64,000 nt of DNA from JAJYSO01 sp964586655 (GTDB lineage Bacteria > Bacteroidota > Bacteroidia > Flavobacteriales > Flavobacteriaceae). Numbering within the stretch: the stretch's first letter is position 1; every line of letters starts with the position of its first letter. Under the pieces are notes generated by a model that was not told where the DNA came from, searched no databases, and saw only the letters and a list, made by a program, of their open reading frames with translations. The position numbers were made by a program, and so were the translations under genes. Below, piece by piece: positions 35,402 through 45,585 of the stretch. Where the stretch lies: assembly GCA_964586655.1 (NCBI GenBank), contig CAZPGY010000012.1, positions 9,853 to 73,852 of the forward strand, read 5' to 3'.

Positions 35402-35888
35402 AGAAGTCAACAATTTTATTGTTCTCTGAGCCTGTTCTCGATAATTCCGCTGCGCCTCCTGCCCAATCCTTCTAACATACCCCACATCGAAAGCGAATCG
35501 TTACGTTAAACAGGGGCGTTACTCGGAACAAGAGATTCTGAATAGATTTCCAAACAAGCTGTCATACTGAACCAAGCGGAGGACGAAGCGGCAGGGATTC
35601 AGTATCTCGTGTATCAAAGAATGAACACTAATCTATAACAAGATGAGATTCTGAATAAATTGCTCGTGCCTCCCAATTTTCCAGAATGACAAGCTAAGGC
35701 GGTAGTTTTTTCGGCTTGTTTTACCGCATCCGCCGCAGGAAGAGGGGCGGGACAAAATGAAAAACGGTATCGAAGTTAAAGTTTTTAAACATAACAACCC
35801 AACCGAAAGGTCACTGCGCACCCCGTTGCGCAGTCGGTGCTATTCTTGATAATTTTGTTGGTGATTTGGTTGTTTCCTTGAACCTGTT
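35402..35888. other. Gene-free stretch before the repeat array
   Basis: No credible gene. It holds degenerate repeat-like pieces: CCTGTTCTCGATAATTCCGC resembles the start of the downstream array unit, and two TTCAGTATCTCG/GAGATTCTGAATA-like inverted segments are present. Short open frames here are not protein-like. Confidence 0.4.
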
Positions 35889-36318
35889 CTCGATACAAAA
35901 TTAAGCGTCTTCCGCTGTGCTCCATACCCCTAATTTCACTCGAACTGACGGAGGGGTTTTGACTGCACATCGCGTCATCTCGAGTGAATTTTTTGCGCAG
36001 GCACGAAGCGAAAAATTTGTATCGAGAGGTGATGTTCACTTACTCAGATCGTTGTTTCCTTAAATCCGTTCTCGATACAAAATTAAGGGTCTTCCGCTGT
36101 GCTCCATTCCCTCAATTTCACTCAAACTGACGGAGGGGTTTTGACTGCACACCGCGTCATCTCGAGTGAATTTTTTGCGCAGGCACGAAGTGAAAAATTT
36201 GTATCGAGAGATGATGTTCACTTACTCGGATCGTTGTTTCCTTAAACCTGTTCTCGATACAAAATTAAGCGTCTTCCGCTGTGCTCCATACCCCTAATTT
36301 CACTCGAACTGACGGAGG
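35889..36318. repeat. 182-bp palindromic tandem repeat array, left block
   Basis: Two full units (starting at 35889 and 36071) and the first 66 bp of a third (36253) lie head to tail with a period of exactly 182 bp. Each unit is a long imperfect palindrome: CTCGATACAAA pairs with TTTGTATCGAG, TTTCACTCGA with TCGAGTGAA, and TTCCGCTGTGC with GCACGAAGCGAA. The copies differ at only a few positions. The third unit breaks off after CTGACGGAGGG, exactly at the stop codon of the GIY-YIG gene. Confidence 0.88.
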
Positions 36319-36319
36319 G

Positions 36320-36619
36320 CTAATTATTTTTGTCAAAATGCTTTTTAGCCAAGTTCGGTAACTTTTCATATTCATTGTTTATCAAAGCTTCCTTTTTAAC
36401 TCGAGACCATTTTTTTATTTGTTTTTCCCTATCTATAGCTGTTTCCACAGAGGTAAATGAAGCATAAAAGACTAAATATAACGGTCTTCTGTGATAAGTA
36501 TAAGATTTAGAATCTTTACCTTTTCTATGTTCTTCAAAACGTCTATATACATTATTAGTTACCCCTGTATAAAATGATCCGTCTGCACACTCGAGAATAT
36601 ATACATATGATTTTTTCAT
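36320..36619 (-). CDS. GIY-YIG nuclease domain protein set in the repeat array
   Basis: The 99-aa protein is a stand-alone GIY-YIG domain of the UPF0213/YhbQ type: YVYILECADGSFYTGVTNN carries the two Tyr motifs, followed by RRFEEHRKGK with the usual Arg, and a distal Glu in FTSVETAIDREKQIKKWSR. It should cut DNA. The ATG start was preferred to an in-frame TTG two codons upstream. The stop codon touches one 182-bp repeat block, and the start is ~23 bp from the next, so any promoter must lie in repeat DNA. Confidence 0.85.
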   Translation of the reverse strand: MKKSYVYILECADGSFYTGVTNNVYRRFEEHRKGKDSKSYTYHRRPLYLVFYASFTSVETAIDREKQIKKWSRVKKEALINNEYEKLPNLAKKHFDKNN

Positions 36620-36641
36620 ATTCAACAGTATTAATTTATAG

Positions 36642-36895
36642 CCTGTTCTCGATACAAAATTAAGGGGCTTCCGCTGTGCTCCATACCCTCAATTTCACTC
36701 GAACTGACGGAGGTTTTTGACTGCACATCGCGTCATCTCGAGTGAATTTTTTGCACAGGCACGAAGCGAAAAATTTGTATCGAGAGGTGATGTTCACTTA
36801 TTTAGATCGTTGTTTCCTTGAACCCGTTCTCGATACAAAATTAAGGGTCTTCCGCTGTGCTGCATCCCCTCAATTTCACTCGAACTGACGGGGTG
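36642..36895. repeat. 182-bp palindromic tandem repeat array, right block
   Basis: This contains one full unit (from 36648, 181 bp) and the first 66 bp of another (from 36829). Like the left block it ends within CTGACGG, so both blocks finish at the same internal point of the unit. Confidence 0.85.
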
Positions 36896-36935
36896 CCATA
36901 AGTGAACTTTTATCTCCAAGTTAATTAAGTAACAA

Positions 36936-36968
36936 AAACCTGTCAAGTTTTAAAAACCTGACAGGTTT
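36936..36968 (-). terminator. Terminator of the 2569-aa protein gene
   Basis: AAACCTGTCA pairs perfectly with TGACAGGTTT (10 bp). On the minus strand a T run follows directly. Confidence 0.8.
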
Positions 36969-36993
36969 ATTGGGTATATCGTGTATCAGAAAT

Positions 36994-39900
36994 TTAGCGT
37001 TTCAGCGTAAAGTGGCCCGTAATTGTAACGGGATGTTCTCCACTGCCGTCCGGAGCACTGGTGGTAAATTCTACCTTAAACCAGTAGTCGTTTGACGGCA
37101 TTTGCTCACCGTTAAAGGTGCCATCCCAACCCGGACCATCCGGACGGATTTGCTTCAACAGCTTGCCGTAGCGATCGAAAATATAGATGCCTGCCTCGGG
37201 CTGTTCTTTCAAACTCCAGATATTCCAAGTGTCGTTATAGCCGTCTCCGTTCGGGGTAAAGAAATCGGGGTAATCGATAATATGTACCACTACCCTTGTC
37301 ACGCCACAGCCGTTCTTGTCGCGACCATAGACATAGTGCTCACCCGGACCGATATTGGTAAAGATCACCTCTCCATCGCTGCCGGCTTCCTTCCAAGGAC
37401 CGTTGTCTACTCTGAATTCATAATCTCCCTTCCCTACAATATGAGACACTAAAATCCCCTGGTGTTCCGAAAAGGCCGGATCGGTTGGAACTGCGGTAAA
37501 TTCGGGAGGATTATGTTCATAAATAGTTGCTGAAGTTGTTGTGCTACAGTTGTTAACAGAATTGGCATTCGTTACGGTTACACTATACGTACCGGCTTCT
37601 GTTATTTCTAAGGAGGACTCGGTAGCTCCCGGAATCACTTCACCATCAAAAGACCAAACAAAAGTATAATCTTTTTCCGGCAGACCGGTACTCAAAGTCA
37701 TACTACTATCCAAACCTTCAGTTGGGGTAAGTATCGGGTCGAGATCAACACAAAGGATCATCCCGTCATAGGGGCTCAAATCGGCCAATGGAGATTGTTC
37801 CACATTAATCTCTATCTGTACATAAGCAGCTGAAGCGCATAAAGTTTCTGTATTCACCACTTCTGCAATCACAACCTGTCCGTCATAAAGACGAGCTTGA
37901 GCGGTATCTTCGATTGGGTGACCGTTGTTGTAATCATTCATATTGGCATAATACACCACTTCAGTATTGGCTGCTCCTCCCGGATTGACTTGGGCATCAA
38001 ACTGTGTCAAGTCAATTGTGGCATAAGATCCACCCGGTTCATCAGAACAAACCATATCGGCTATTATAGTGGCTTTACCAATCGTTGGTCGGGTTTCAAC
38101 GGTAATGATAACCTCTCCGGTATTATAGCAACCTGATTCTATATTTTCAACACGAATATAAATGGTTTCCCCATCTACGGCTACATAGCCCGGTTGTATT
38201 GGGTTTGTACCCGCTTCAGCATCGGATTGAGATGTATAGTAACTGATTTCATAATCATCAAGGTTGACGGATTGTCCTTGGTTAGTCGATGTATTTTCAT
38301 CTAACAAACTAATCAAATCAGCCGGAGTGCCATTGGTATAATCATAGAGGTTATACGCAATATCATACAGAGGCAAATCAGCTTGCCCGGTTGTTCCGTC
38401 TTCACACAGGGTGTATCCAAAGGGTTGACCTTCGGGATTTAAAACGGGCGGCGGCACTACTTTAATTTCAAAAGGAACCACCACGAAACAATCACTTCCG
38501 GCAGCTCCGGATTCTACACGAGCGTAGATAATTTGAATATTACTTATTTGTCCTCGATTATTAATGGTATTGTAAGCGGGTTCATTCACATACGCTTGTG
38601 GAGTACTGATATATTCTGTACTGGTTGTGTCCCCAAAATGCGCTGCTCCTTCTCGTTTATAATAGGTAATATTAACATTTTCACCACCGGCAATTTTATC
38701 ACCGCTAATGGTCAGGTCAAAAGGAGTGGCGGCAATACCATCGGTATCGTCATCACATTTCACCAAACGCAATTCTTCCGGATCCGTTTCTGACGGACTG
38801 GGCAAGGCCAACACCTCAAGCGTAATAATAGCATGAGCTGAACACGCATTTTTAGTGTTTGTATTGGTCACCTTCACATAGACATCTTGCGGATTGGCGG
38901 CATTGACATACTTGTATGGATTTTGAATAGGATTATCATTTACCATTGCCATAGAATCCTTATAGTATTCAATATCCTGATAATTTGGCAGACGCGATAA
39001 TCCGGTCAAGCCTTCAATGGCCTCCGACAAATCAAATACCGCCTGAGGATAAGGATCTTGATTATAGTCATCGTCACAGACGGCCAAGTATGTACTTTGC
39101 AACACCGGCGTTTTCTCTACATTAATCGTAAAGCTATTGTCATCCGGGTAGTCAAAAGAATCATAACACCCGGTGATGGTATCTTCCACGCGCACATAAA
39201 TGGTTTGTGAATAAGGAGTCACGTTCATATAATTTGAAGGGACGGCAATAGCCAAGGTATCCTTCTCTGCATTTGCTTGTGATTCATAATACTTCACCAC
39301 TACATCCTGAGGAGCCTGCTGGCCTCCAAACACACTGGTATCATTAAGCGTTAAATCAAAATAAGCAAAGCCATTATCGTCTCCGTCATCACAAACATAA
39401 AGGTCTTCAAGATTTTGAATTTCAGGGCTTTCCACCACTTTTAAATCTAAGGGGCCTATACTGATACAACCCGTTTGGGTGTTCACCGCTCGGATCCAAA
39501 TGGTTTGTTGATTTGGTGCCGAGTTTTGATAGGCTTGGGTTGAATCAATAGTTTGGCTATTGAGTTGGGCTCCCTTTTCCGTCAAGTGATAACTTACTTG
39601 TACATTGGGTTGATCCTTTTGAATTCTATTCGTAAAATCATCCAAATAGAAATCTGCATAGCCGTCATTATCAATATCACAAACTTTATAGGTATCAAAA
39701 TCGGCAATATTAGGCAACGGATTCACGATTAAAGTCACGGTCAATCCTTGAGTGGTCACACAGCCAAATTCATTTACAACCCGCACATAGATGGTTTGGT
39801 TATTCTGTGTGTTTTCATAAGGAGAAACCAAAGTATCTACTGCATTATCTGCATCTTGTTGTGAAGCATAATAGGTTACTGTTAAACTGGCATCTCCTCC

Positions 39901-42900
39901 GGTAACAGCGGAGTCGGCCTGGTGAAGGTTAAAGAATTCTTTTTCGTCTCCCGGGTTGTTTACATCACACAGCTCGAGGTGTGTCGAAAAGGCTTCCGGA
40001 ACGGGAGAAACCACCAAGTCCATTTCAACCCAAGAACTACAGCCTGTGGTTTTATTGGTTACCACTACAATTACTGAGCCTGTTCCCGCCAAGTATGCAC
40101 TTGGGGTTGTAATTGGCGAATTATTCTCCCAAGCTTGCTGGTCGACATAATAATCGACATAATAATCTGACGAATCTTTAATATTTTGCATTACCACCTT
40201 ATACACTTCCGATTCTAAATCAAAAGAATAGAATCCATCTCCATCGGCATCACAACCAGACAATGGAATGGTAGGCGTTACCAAATCCGGAGTGGGGTAA
40301 ACGATCAACTCCACTTCCACTATGGTATAACACCCTACTCCCGGAATAGAAACCCGTGCCCAAACTGATTGATGGGACTGGGGGCTGGCGGTGCCCGGAC
40401 GCTGATTATTGTATATGGTATCAGGCAATGCGCCATAGTCATTTTGCGCATCAGCTTTAGTCCAGTGGAAAGTTACCGAAGCGTTGGGATCTGTAGTAAT
40501 ATCATCAACCACATCCGGCAAATAGAACTTACCGATGCTGTCATTATTGACATCGCAATACGTCAATGGTGCCGGCGTGTTGGCCGTTGGAGCTTGTTCT
40601 ACAAACAAGTCTACCGGCTCCACGATAAAGCAACCCGTACCATTATTTTCAATGCGGGCATAGATTGTTTGAGCATTAGGCGTGGTATTGGTGTATTGGG
40701 TGGGCAAGGCATTTTGTGTACCTCCGGTTTGGGCTTCCGCTTGGGTCTCGTAATAATTGACCGTATAATTCGCATTTTGGCCAATCATATAGGCGGTGGC
40801 ATTATTCAGATTGAACGTGGCCGTACCGTTTCCTTGACCATCCCCACAAATGCGCAATTCTACCGGCGAATTAATGCTCGGCAACGGATTGACAATCAAA
40901 TCAATCGGCGTTACACTGGCACAAGTTGTTGCGGTATCAATAATACGCACCCATAGTCTTTTTGTTTGCGTCAAGTCATAGGGTACAGTTTCATCAATTG
41001 CCGCGCCGGTATTGCCTACTAACGCACCGTTTTGGGTGGCATAGAACAGTAAGTCATAATCTGTTTGTGCACCGGTCACATTGGCCAAAATAGAAGTTTG
41101 CAAGTTTGCATTTTCCAAATCGAAGCTCACCGGATCGCCATTTTCATTGGCACATTGCTCCATAGAAACCGGTTGCGTGGGTACTTGGGGCAAAGGATTG
41201 ACAATGAGATCTATTGGAGCAATAGCGGCACAGGGCAGTCCCGATTTTGCCACACGAGCATAAATAGTAGTCGTCCCTGAAGTGTATTGCAAGGGCAAAG
41301 CATTTTGCTGATTATTGGCATCGGTTTGCGAGGCGTAAAAATCAACCGTAAGATTGGGGTTCCCGGTTTGAATGTCAGTGACATAGGTATTCAAATCAAA
41401 AGCAGCTTTTCCATTGCCTTGGTCACAGAGTTCATAATCATCCAAAGCTCCGATTACCGGTGCTTCCACCGCTTCCAAAATTACTTCACCAATCACAAAG
41501 CAACCCGTAGCCGGATCGGTCACCCGGGCATAGAGCGTATCGCCGTCAGTTCCATTATAGGGGGTAGAAGTGTCAATGGCATTCTGAGCATCGCCCGTTT
41601 GAGCGTCTTGATTACTCTCATAATAACTCACGTCATAGCCTTTTGACAGGTCTACCAAATCAGGGGTAGCCAAAATCGGTAAATCAAAGTCTGCCGTATT
41701 ATTACCGGTTCCGTCTTCACATTGAGATATGGTTATTTCTGTCGCTTTCAGGTTAGGTAATGGGTTTACCACCAAGTCAACTGGGTAGGTACTGATACAA
41801 TTTCCCGGAGAAATGAGTCGAGCCCAAATGGTAGTAATTCCCACTTGTGAGACTTCATATCCGGTTCCTGTGATGGGTATTAATTTAGATGGCGTCGCAT
41901 TTTGTGCGCCTTGTTGGTCGGTATAAAATTCAATCTCATAATCTGCTTTTGTTCCTGAAACATTAACCAACAAAGAATCCCGCAATTCGGAACTGCCCAA
42001 GTCAAAACTGTTGTTCTGTCCTTCAAGCTCACACTGTTCCAACACCACCGGATTGGTAGGTACCTCCGGCGCTTGTGAAACGATTACCTCAAACGTAATC
42101 AAGTCATACACATCGTATTCCGGGGTCATTGGATTTCCATCCAAATCGGTTAGATTGGCCCAGTCAAAATCAACACGCGCATAAATCGTGGTGCTTCCCA
42201 TAGCTGTAGCCGTATAGCTGGTAATGGCATTTTGTCGATTTCGAGCATCTTGCTCCGTGGTGTAATAAGTCACCACAAAATCTCCATGGCGTGCTGGTGG
42301 ATAGTCACGCAATATGGAATCGGTTTTAGAAGTTAAATTAAAAGTTATCGAGGGGTTTGTTCCTTGCGGCAAACAAACTGACGAATCCTTGACACAAGAC
42401 GCAATGGGACTGACGACAAACCCACTATTTAAGGCCGTTACTTGATAGTTATACTGATTGGGGCCCGAATTCATAGTGAAATTGCCCACTCCTTTCAAGG
42501 TATAGCGCCCATATAATTTTCCTTGTAAGGAAGCGTTTTGAAAGTCCATAAAATCAAACTGCAAATCTGCTGAGCTGCCCGGAATCAAGTTAGATACATT
42601 CGCCTGATTAATACTGTCTATTTTTACGCCGTTTTTAATCAAATACAGCTTAATGTTATCCACTATAGGGTTACCACAATTAGACACCGGGAAGTCAATA
42701 TGGCCTGATATTTTTGCGGTGTTCAAATCAGGATTTAAAGCTGGCAAGATGGGCTCACACAGCCCGGCGGTGGTGTTCATCTCCATCAGCGAACAGGTAT
42801 CATATACGTGGAGTCCATTGTCTAAAGTTTCTAAACTCAAATAACCAAAAGACTGAGAGCCGGATCGAACCGAAGCTTCAGCCTCGCTTCCCACAAATAC

Positions 42901-44703
42901 ATTGTCGACATAAGTATATCCGGCGTGTCCTGATCGATAACACCAAGAAGCGACAAACTCCACGGTTCCCACTTCACCGCGAATTTCTCGGGTGTCTAAT
43001 ATCACGGTAGACCATTCGGAATACAATACATCTGTATATCCTCCAAAATTTCCTACATAATGAAAAATACAATCCTCCGGATTGGAGACAATACAACGCT
43101 TTTGAATCAAATTCCCTTGATTGTCATACACATTGACCTGGAAATAAGGCTGTTCATCGTGGGGGTGAGAAGGCGGGTTCTCCAAAAAGGAGGCAAAATC
43201 AAAGGACAAGACTTCTCCGGCCACAAACTTTTTTCGAGCAGAAACCGCATCGGGACCACCTCCGTCAGCTTGATTCAAGCGAATCGCTTTGTCGGAGCAA
43301 TCATCACTAAAAGGGCTGGTCATCGGCAACGAAATACCTTGAGTTGCCAAAATGGGGTCATCCCCACCACCTACTGTCGTAATCACGGCATTATCCGTAC
43401 TTCCATTTGTCGTTCCTAAAGATACTGTCCCCGTGGATGTAGTGGTTTGGGTTATGCTACAGGCATGATTAAGGTAACTCATCATCTTAAAGGTAAAGCC
43501 TTTGGGGTCATTTTTGGAGATTTCGGTGATTTCCTCATCTTCCATACAACCACAGGTCTTGACATAGGTCGTAATTTTAAGCGGTGCGCTTTTACAGCCA
43601 CCAATCTCATCAGTCACATAATAGGTTGTACCGTCCACCAGTTTTGTGGTGGATGGAATGGGCGTCATACTGCTGTCGTACCACTGCAGATTAAATCCAC
43701 AGATATCGACATCCTCAAGTGTCTCTTCTTTATTCAGGTTGAGCTTGGCCCAAGTTGTTTTAGAGCAGAACTTATACTCATTTGAAGCCACCGGCGCCGC
43801 TACCTTATATTCTATTTTAACGGGGATACGCACGGTACAGGTCGGATCGCCAAAATCAGCATAATAGGTATCTCCCGGGGTCACCGTGGTAGAAGTGGGC
43901 AATTGCGTTCCTCCGGTAGCCGCGTCATACCAAGTTACCGGTTTGTTATTAAGGGTTCCTTTTATAGCCGTATAAACATCTTGAAGGGTTTTAGGAGTGC
44001 CATAACAGATCTCATCATACACCAATTCCCCCATAATAAAGGTCAAAGTTTCTTGGGTGGTGGCCCCTGTAGCATCAGTGATTTCAATATCGATAGTTGC
44101 CAGTTTACTTATACTGGTATCAATCGCGAATCGAACGTGGTTAATGGAACTTGGGAAAGTGAGACCTCCCGGAAAAGGAAAGTTAGAATTAGGATACCAA
44201 GTACCCGAGAAGAAATACTCAAATGATAAATTAGCGGAAGGGTTATTCCACTGGATCTCGTCTGTTAACAGGTTGCCGCTTGCGTCCTCTACCTTCACTT
44301 CTATCTTGCTGCCCACATTGGCGTTTTCGATAAAGAAGGTATTGGCGCCCAAGTCGAGACATGAATTGGGGGTCACATTATAGACTACTCCCGGTGCCAG
44401 CACCCTAATTGCGGTGGGTTTACTGGGCAAGCAAATATTTTCTCGATCCTGGTAAGTGACATAATACGTTTCTCCGGCAACAATGGCACTGGTCAGCTCC
44501 AAAGGACGGGTCAGGGAAGCATCAGCATACCAAGTCAAAATCCCGTCGCCATGACGGTTTACTTTTAAATCTGCAATGGTATTGGTTGACTCCACCTGTA
44601 CATATTGTACCGGATTTGCTAAAGGGCGGAGACAAACCTGCTTTCCAAAGCTCGCTGTTGCCATTAAGAGCAACACCACAACACATGATAATATTCTATT
44701 CAT
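36994..44703 (-). CDS. Giant multi-module surface protein with type B (CHU_C) T9SS sorting domain
   Basis: The 2569-aa protein has a signal peptide (MNRILSCVVVLLLMATASFG) and three short N-terminal modules with WY...YYVT wording. A ~220-residue domain (about 385-605) with ASWCYRSGHAGYTYVDN is shared with the 919-aa protein. Then come about 15 tandem ~85-residue modules, each of the form FDL...YY.S..DA...TIYARV...GC...VNPLP. The last ~90 residues (FFTPNGDGYNDTWNIW onward, with IFDRYGKLLKQI) are the gliding-motility CHU_C domain that directs type IX secretion. Acidic, Cys-poor modules suggest a long fibre or adhesin, as in SprB-like proteins. No catalytic domain is recognised. Confidence 0.92.
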   Translation of the reverse strand: MNRILSCVVVLLLMATASFGKQVCLRPLANPVQYVQVESTNTIADLKVNRHGDGILTWYADASLTRPLELTSAIVAGETYYVTYQDRENICLPSKPTAIRVLAPGVVYNVTPNSCLDLGANTFFIENANVGSKIEVKVEDASGNLLTDEIQWNNPSANLSFEYFFSGTWYPNSNFPFPGGLTFPSSINHVRFAIDTSISKLATIDIEITDATGATTQETLTFIMGELVYDEICYGTPKTLQDVYTAIKGTLNNKPVTWYDAATGGTQLPTSTTVTPGDTYYADFGDPTCTVRIPVKIEYKVAAPVASNEYKFCSKTTWAKLNLNKEETLEDVDICGFNLQWYDSSMTPIPSTTKLVDGTTYYVTDEIGGCKSAPLKITTYVKTCGCMEDEEITEISKNDPKGFTFKMMSYLNHACSITQTTTSTGTVSLGTTNGSTDNAVITTVGGGDDPILATQGISLPMTSPFSDDCSDKAIRLNQADGGGPDAVSARKKFVAGEVLSFDFASFLENPPSHPHDEQPYFQVNVYDNQGNLIQKRCIVSNPEDCIFHYVGNFGGYTDVLYSEWSTVILDTREIRGEVGTVEFVASWCYRSGHAGYTYVDNVFVGSEAEASVRSGSQSFGYLSLETLDNGLHVYDTCSLMEMNTTAGLCEPILPALNPDLNTAKISGHIDFPVSNCGNPIVDNIKLYLIKNGVKIDSINQANVSNLIPGSSADLQFDFMDFQNASLQGKLYGRYTLKGVGNFTMNSGPNQYNYQVTALNSGFVVSPIASCVKDSSVCLPQGTNPSITFNLTSKTDSILRDYPPARHGDFVVTYYTTEQDARNRQNAITSYTATAMGSTTIYARVDFDWANLTDLDGNPMTPEYDVYDLITFEVIVSQAPEVPTNPVVLEQCELEGQNNSFDLGSSELRDSLLVNVSGTKADYEIEFYTDQQGAQNATPSKLIPITGTGYEVSQVGITTIWARLISPGNCISTYPVDLVVNPLPNLKATEITISQCEDGTGNNTADFDLPILATPDLVDLSKGYDVSYYESNQDAQTGDAQNAIDTSTPYNGTDGDTLYARVTDPATGCFVIGEVILEAVEAPVIGALDDYELCDQGNGKAAFDLNTYVTDIQTGNPNLTVDFYASQTDANNQQNALPLQYTSGTTTIYARVAKSGLPCAAIAPIDLIVNPLPQVPTQPVSMEQCANENGDPVSFDLENANLQTSILANVTGAQTDYDLLFYATQNGALVGNTGAAIDETVPYDLTQTKRLWVRIIDTATTCASVTPIDLIVNPLPSINSPVELRICGDGQGNGTATFNLNNATAYMIGQNANYTVNYYETQAEAQTGGTQNALPTQYTNTTPNAQTIYARIENNGTGCFIVEPVDLFVEQAPTANTPAPLTYCDVNNDSIGKFYLPDVVDDITTDPNASVTFHWTKADAQNDYGALPDTIYNNQRPGTASPQSHQSVWARVSIPGVGCYTIVEVELIVYPTPDLVTPTIPLSGCDADGDGFYSFDLESEVYKVVMQNIKDSSDYYVDYYVDQQAWENNSPITTPSAYLAGTGSVIVVVTNKTTGCSSWVEMDLVVSPVPEAFSTHLELCDVNNPGDEKEFFNLHQADSAVTGGDASLTVTYYASQQDADNAVDTLVSPYENTQNNQTIYVRVVNEFGCVTTQGLTVTLIVNPLPNIADFDTYKVCDIDNDGYADFYLDDFTNRIQKDQPNVQVSYHLTEKGAQLNSQTIDSTQAYQNSAPNQQTIWIRAVNTQTGCISIGPLDLKVVESPEIQNLEDLYVCDDGDDNGFAYFDLTLNDTSVFGGQQAPQDVVVKYYESQANAEKDTLAIAVPSNYMNVTPYSQTIYVRVEDTITGCYDSFDYPDDNSFTINVEKTPVLQSTYLAVCDDDYNQDPYPQAVFDLSEAIEGLTGLSRLPNYQDIEYYKDSMAMVNDNPIQNPYKYVNAANPQDVYVKVTNTNTKNACSAHAIITLEVLALPSPSETDPEELRLVKCDDDTDGIAATPFDLTISGDKIAGGENVNITYYKREGAAHFGDTTSTEYISTPQAYVNEPAYNTINNRGQISNIQIIYARVESGAAGSDCFVVVPFEIKVVPPPVLNPEGQPFGYTLCEDGTTGQADLPLYDIAYNLYDYTNGTPADLISLLDENTSTNQGQSVNLDDYEISYYTSQSDAEAGTNPIQPGYVAVDGETIYIRVENIESGCYNTGEVIITVETRPTIGKATIIADMVCSDEPGGSYATIDLTQFDAQVNPGGAANTEVVYYANMNDYNNGHPIEDTAQARLYDGQVVIAEVVNTETLCASAAYVQIEINVEQSPLADLSPYDGMILCVDLDPILTPTEGLDSSMTLSTGLPEKDYTFVWSFDGEVIPGATESSLEITEAGTYSVTVTNANSVNNCSTTTSATIYEHNPPEFTAVPTDPAFSEHQGILVSHIVGKGDYEFRVDNGPWKEAGSDGEVIFTNIGPGEHYVYGRDKNGCGVTRVVVHIIDYPDFFTPNGDGYNDTWNIWSLKEQPEAGIYIFDRYGKLLKQIRPDGPGWDGTFNGEQMPSNDYWFKVEFTTSAPDGSGEHPVTITGHFTLKR

Positions 44704-44793
44704 AATACTGTTTCGGTTAAATCTAATGCTACAAACCAGGAAGTCGCTTCAACAGCCTTCAGTTTGTTTAACAAAACCTAAATTCAGGTCGTT

Positions 44794-44801
44794 CAAAAAT
44801 A
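44794..44801 (-). promoter_or_regulatory. Possible -7 element of the 2569-aa protein gene
   Basis: TATTTTTG on the minus strand, about 90 bp before the start codon; no TTG at the expected distance. Confidence 0.3.
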
Positions 44802-45142
44802 TAAATTTTATTTAAAACTAAAAAGTATATGTTTCCTTTTTCTTGGCTTCCCAAAAATACTTCTCAGTCAAACAGACTGTAAACCTTTAAAAAACAAGCT
44901 GCTAATAGGTGCCCGCTGCAGGTTTTACTCGTTTTGTTAAACCGTTTTATAAAAGACTAATTAATTAGCTTTGGGCACTTGTTTTTATCCTAACATTGTC
45001 CTAAAATCGCAGCATTTTCAAGCTTAATTTTTCGAGCTTTTTTATGCTTTTAGCAGCTTTTTTTAACAAAACAATTGCCAATACAGGGGGATTTATTCCG
45101 AAAAAATTAGGATTTAACCAAGATATCGAGCTGACCTTGGTA
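44802..45142. other. Gene-free AT-rich stretch
   Basis: About 340 bp separate the type B gene from the repeat cluster. I see no gene, RNA or clear hairpin here. It separates the giant gene from the five-gene operon upstream on the same strand. Confidence 0.4.
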
Positions 45143-45270
45143 GCCCGAAAAATTCACCACAAATTGAGGGGTAATTAGTTGCTTTTTAACAAGCCTGACA
45201 ACCCTTCAAGGGTGCAAAACCCTTGAACTATTCGTATTGCTTGGATTTATTTTGACGTCTTTATTTTGAT
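45143..45270. repeat. Terminal-inverted-repeat element, family C, fragment
   Basis: Opens CCCGAAAAATTCACCACAAA like the other copies, then AACAAGCCTGACAACCC and a perfect hairpin with arms CAAGGGT and ACCCTTG-like sequence, then TATTGCTTGGATTTATTTTG shared with the 33-kb copy. The far terminal repeat is missing. Confidence 0.6.
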
Positions 45271-45299
45271 GACACTCAATACAGCGCTGTTAACGGGGA

Positions 45300-45410
45300 A
45301 GGTAACACCCCGCCCTGCGGGCACCCCTCTTGAAAAAAGGGGAATGATTTTCTTATTCCCAAGAGGGGGTGTCCGCTTGCGGACGGGGTGTTCCTCCGGC
45401 TGCTCCGTCA
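45300..45410. repeat. Dispersed palindromic repeat, family E, copy 2
   Basis: Inverted counterpart of the 27.95-kb element: GGTAACACCCCGCCCTGCGG, GGGGAATGAT, CAAGAGGGGGTGTCCGC and TCCTCCGG recur in reversed order. Confidence 0.7.
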
Positions 45411-45523
45411 TACAGATTTACCTTAAAACAAATCTAATAGCATAGTCGAGATGAGACAGCATTTACAAACCTCCATAATGGACCCTCACCACCAAATTAA
45501 GCACCCATGCACAGTACACCAAT

Positions 45524-45556
45524 AAAAAGCACCGAAGCGCAGGCTTCAGTGCTTTT
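45524..45556 (-). terminator. Terminator of the five-gene surface operon
   Basis: AAAAGCACTGAAGC pairs with GCTTCGGTGCTTTT (one mismatch) over a short loop, followed on the minus strand by more T residues. Confidence 0.85.
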
Positions 45557-45585
45557 ATAATATAGTAACAACCTAATTCTTACTT

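Noticed and set aside
35633..36039. Short minus-strand frames near 35.6-36.0 kb
   Set aside because: They run through repeat units and their degenerate neighbours, and the frame depends on the repeat rather than on conserved protein sequence.
35889..36895. CRISPR array
   Set aside because: The repeat is 182 bp, palindromic over its whole length, has no unique spacers, and no cas genes are nearby.
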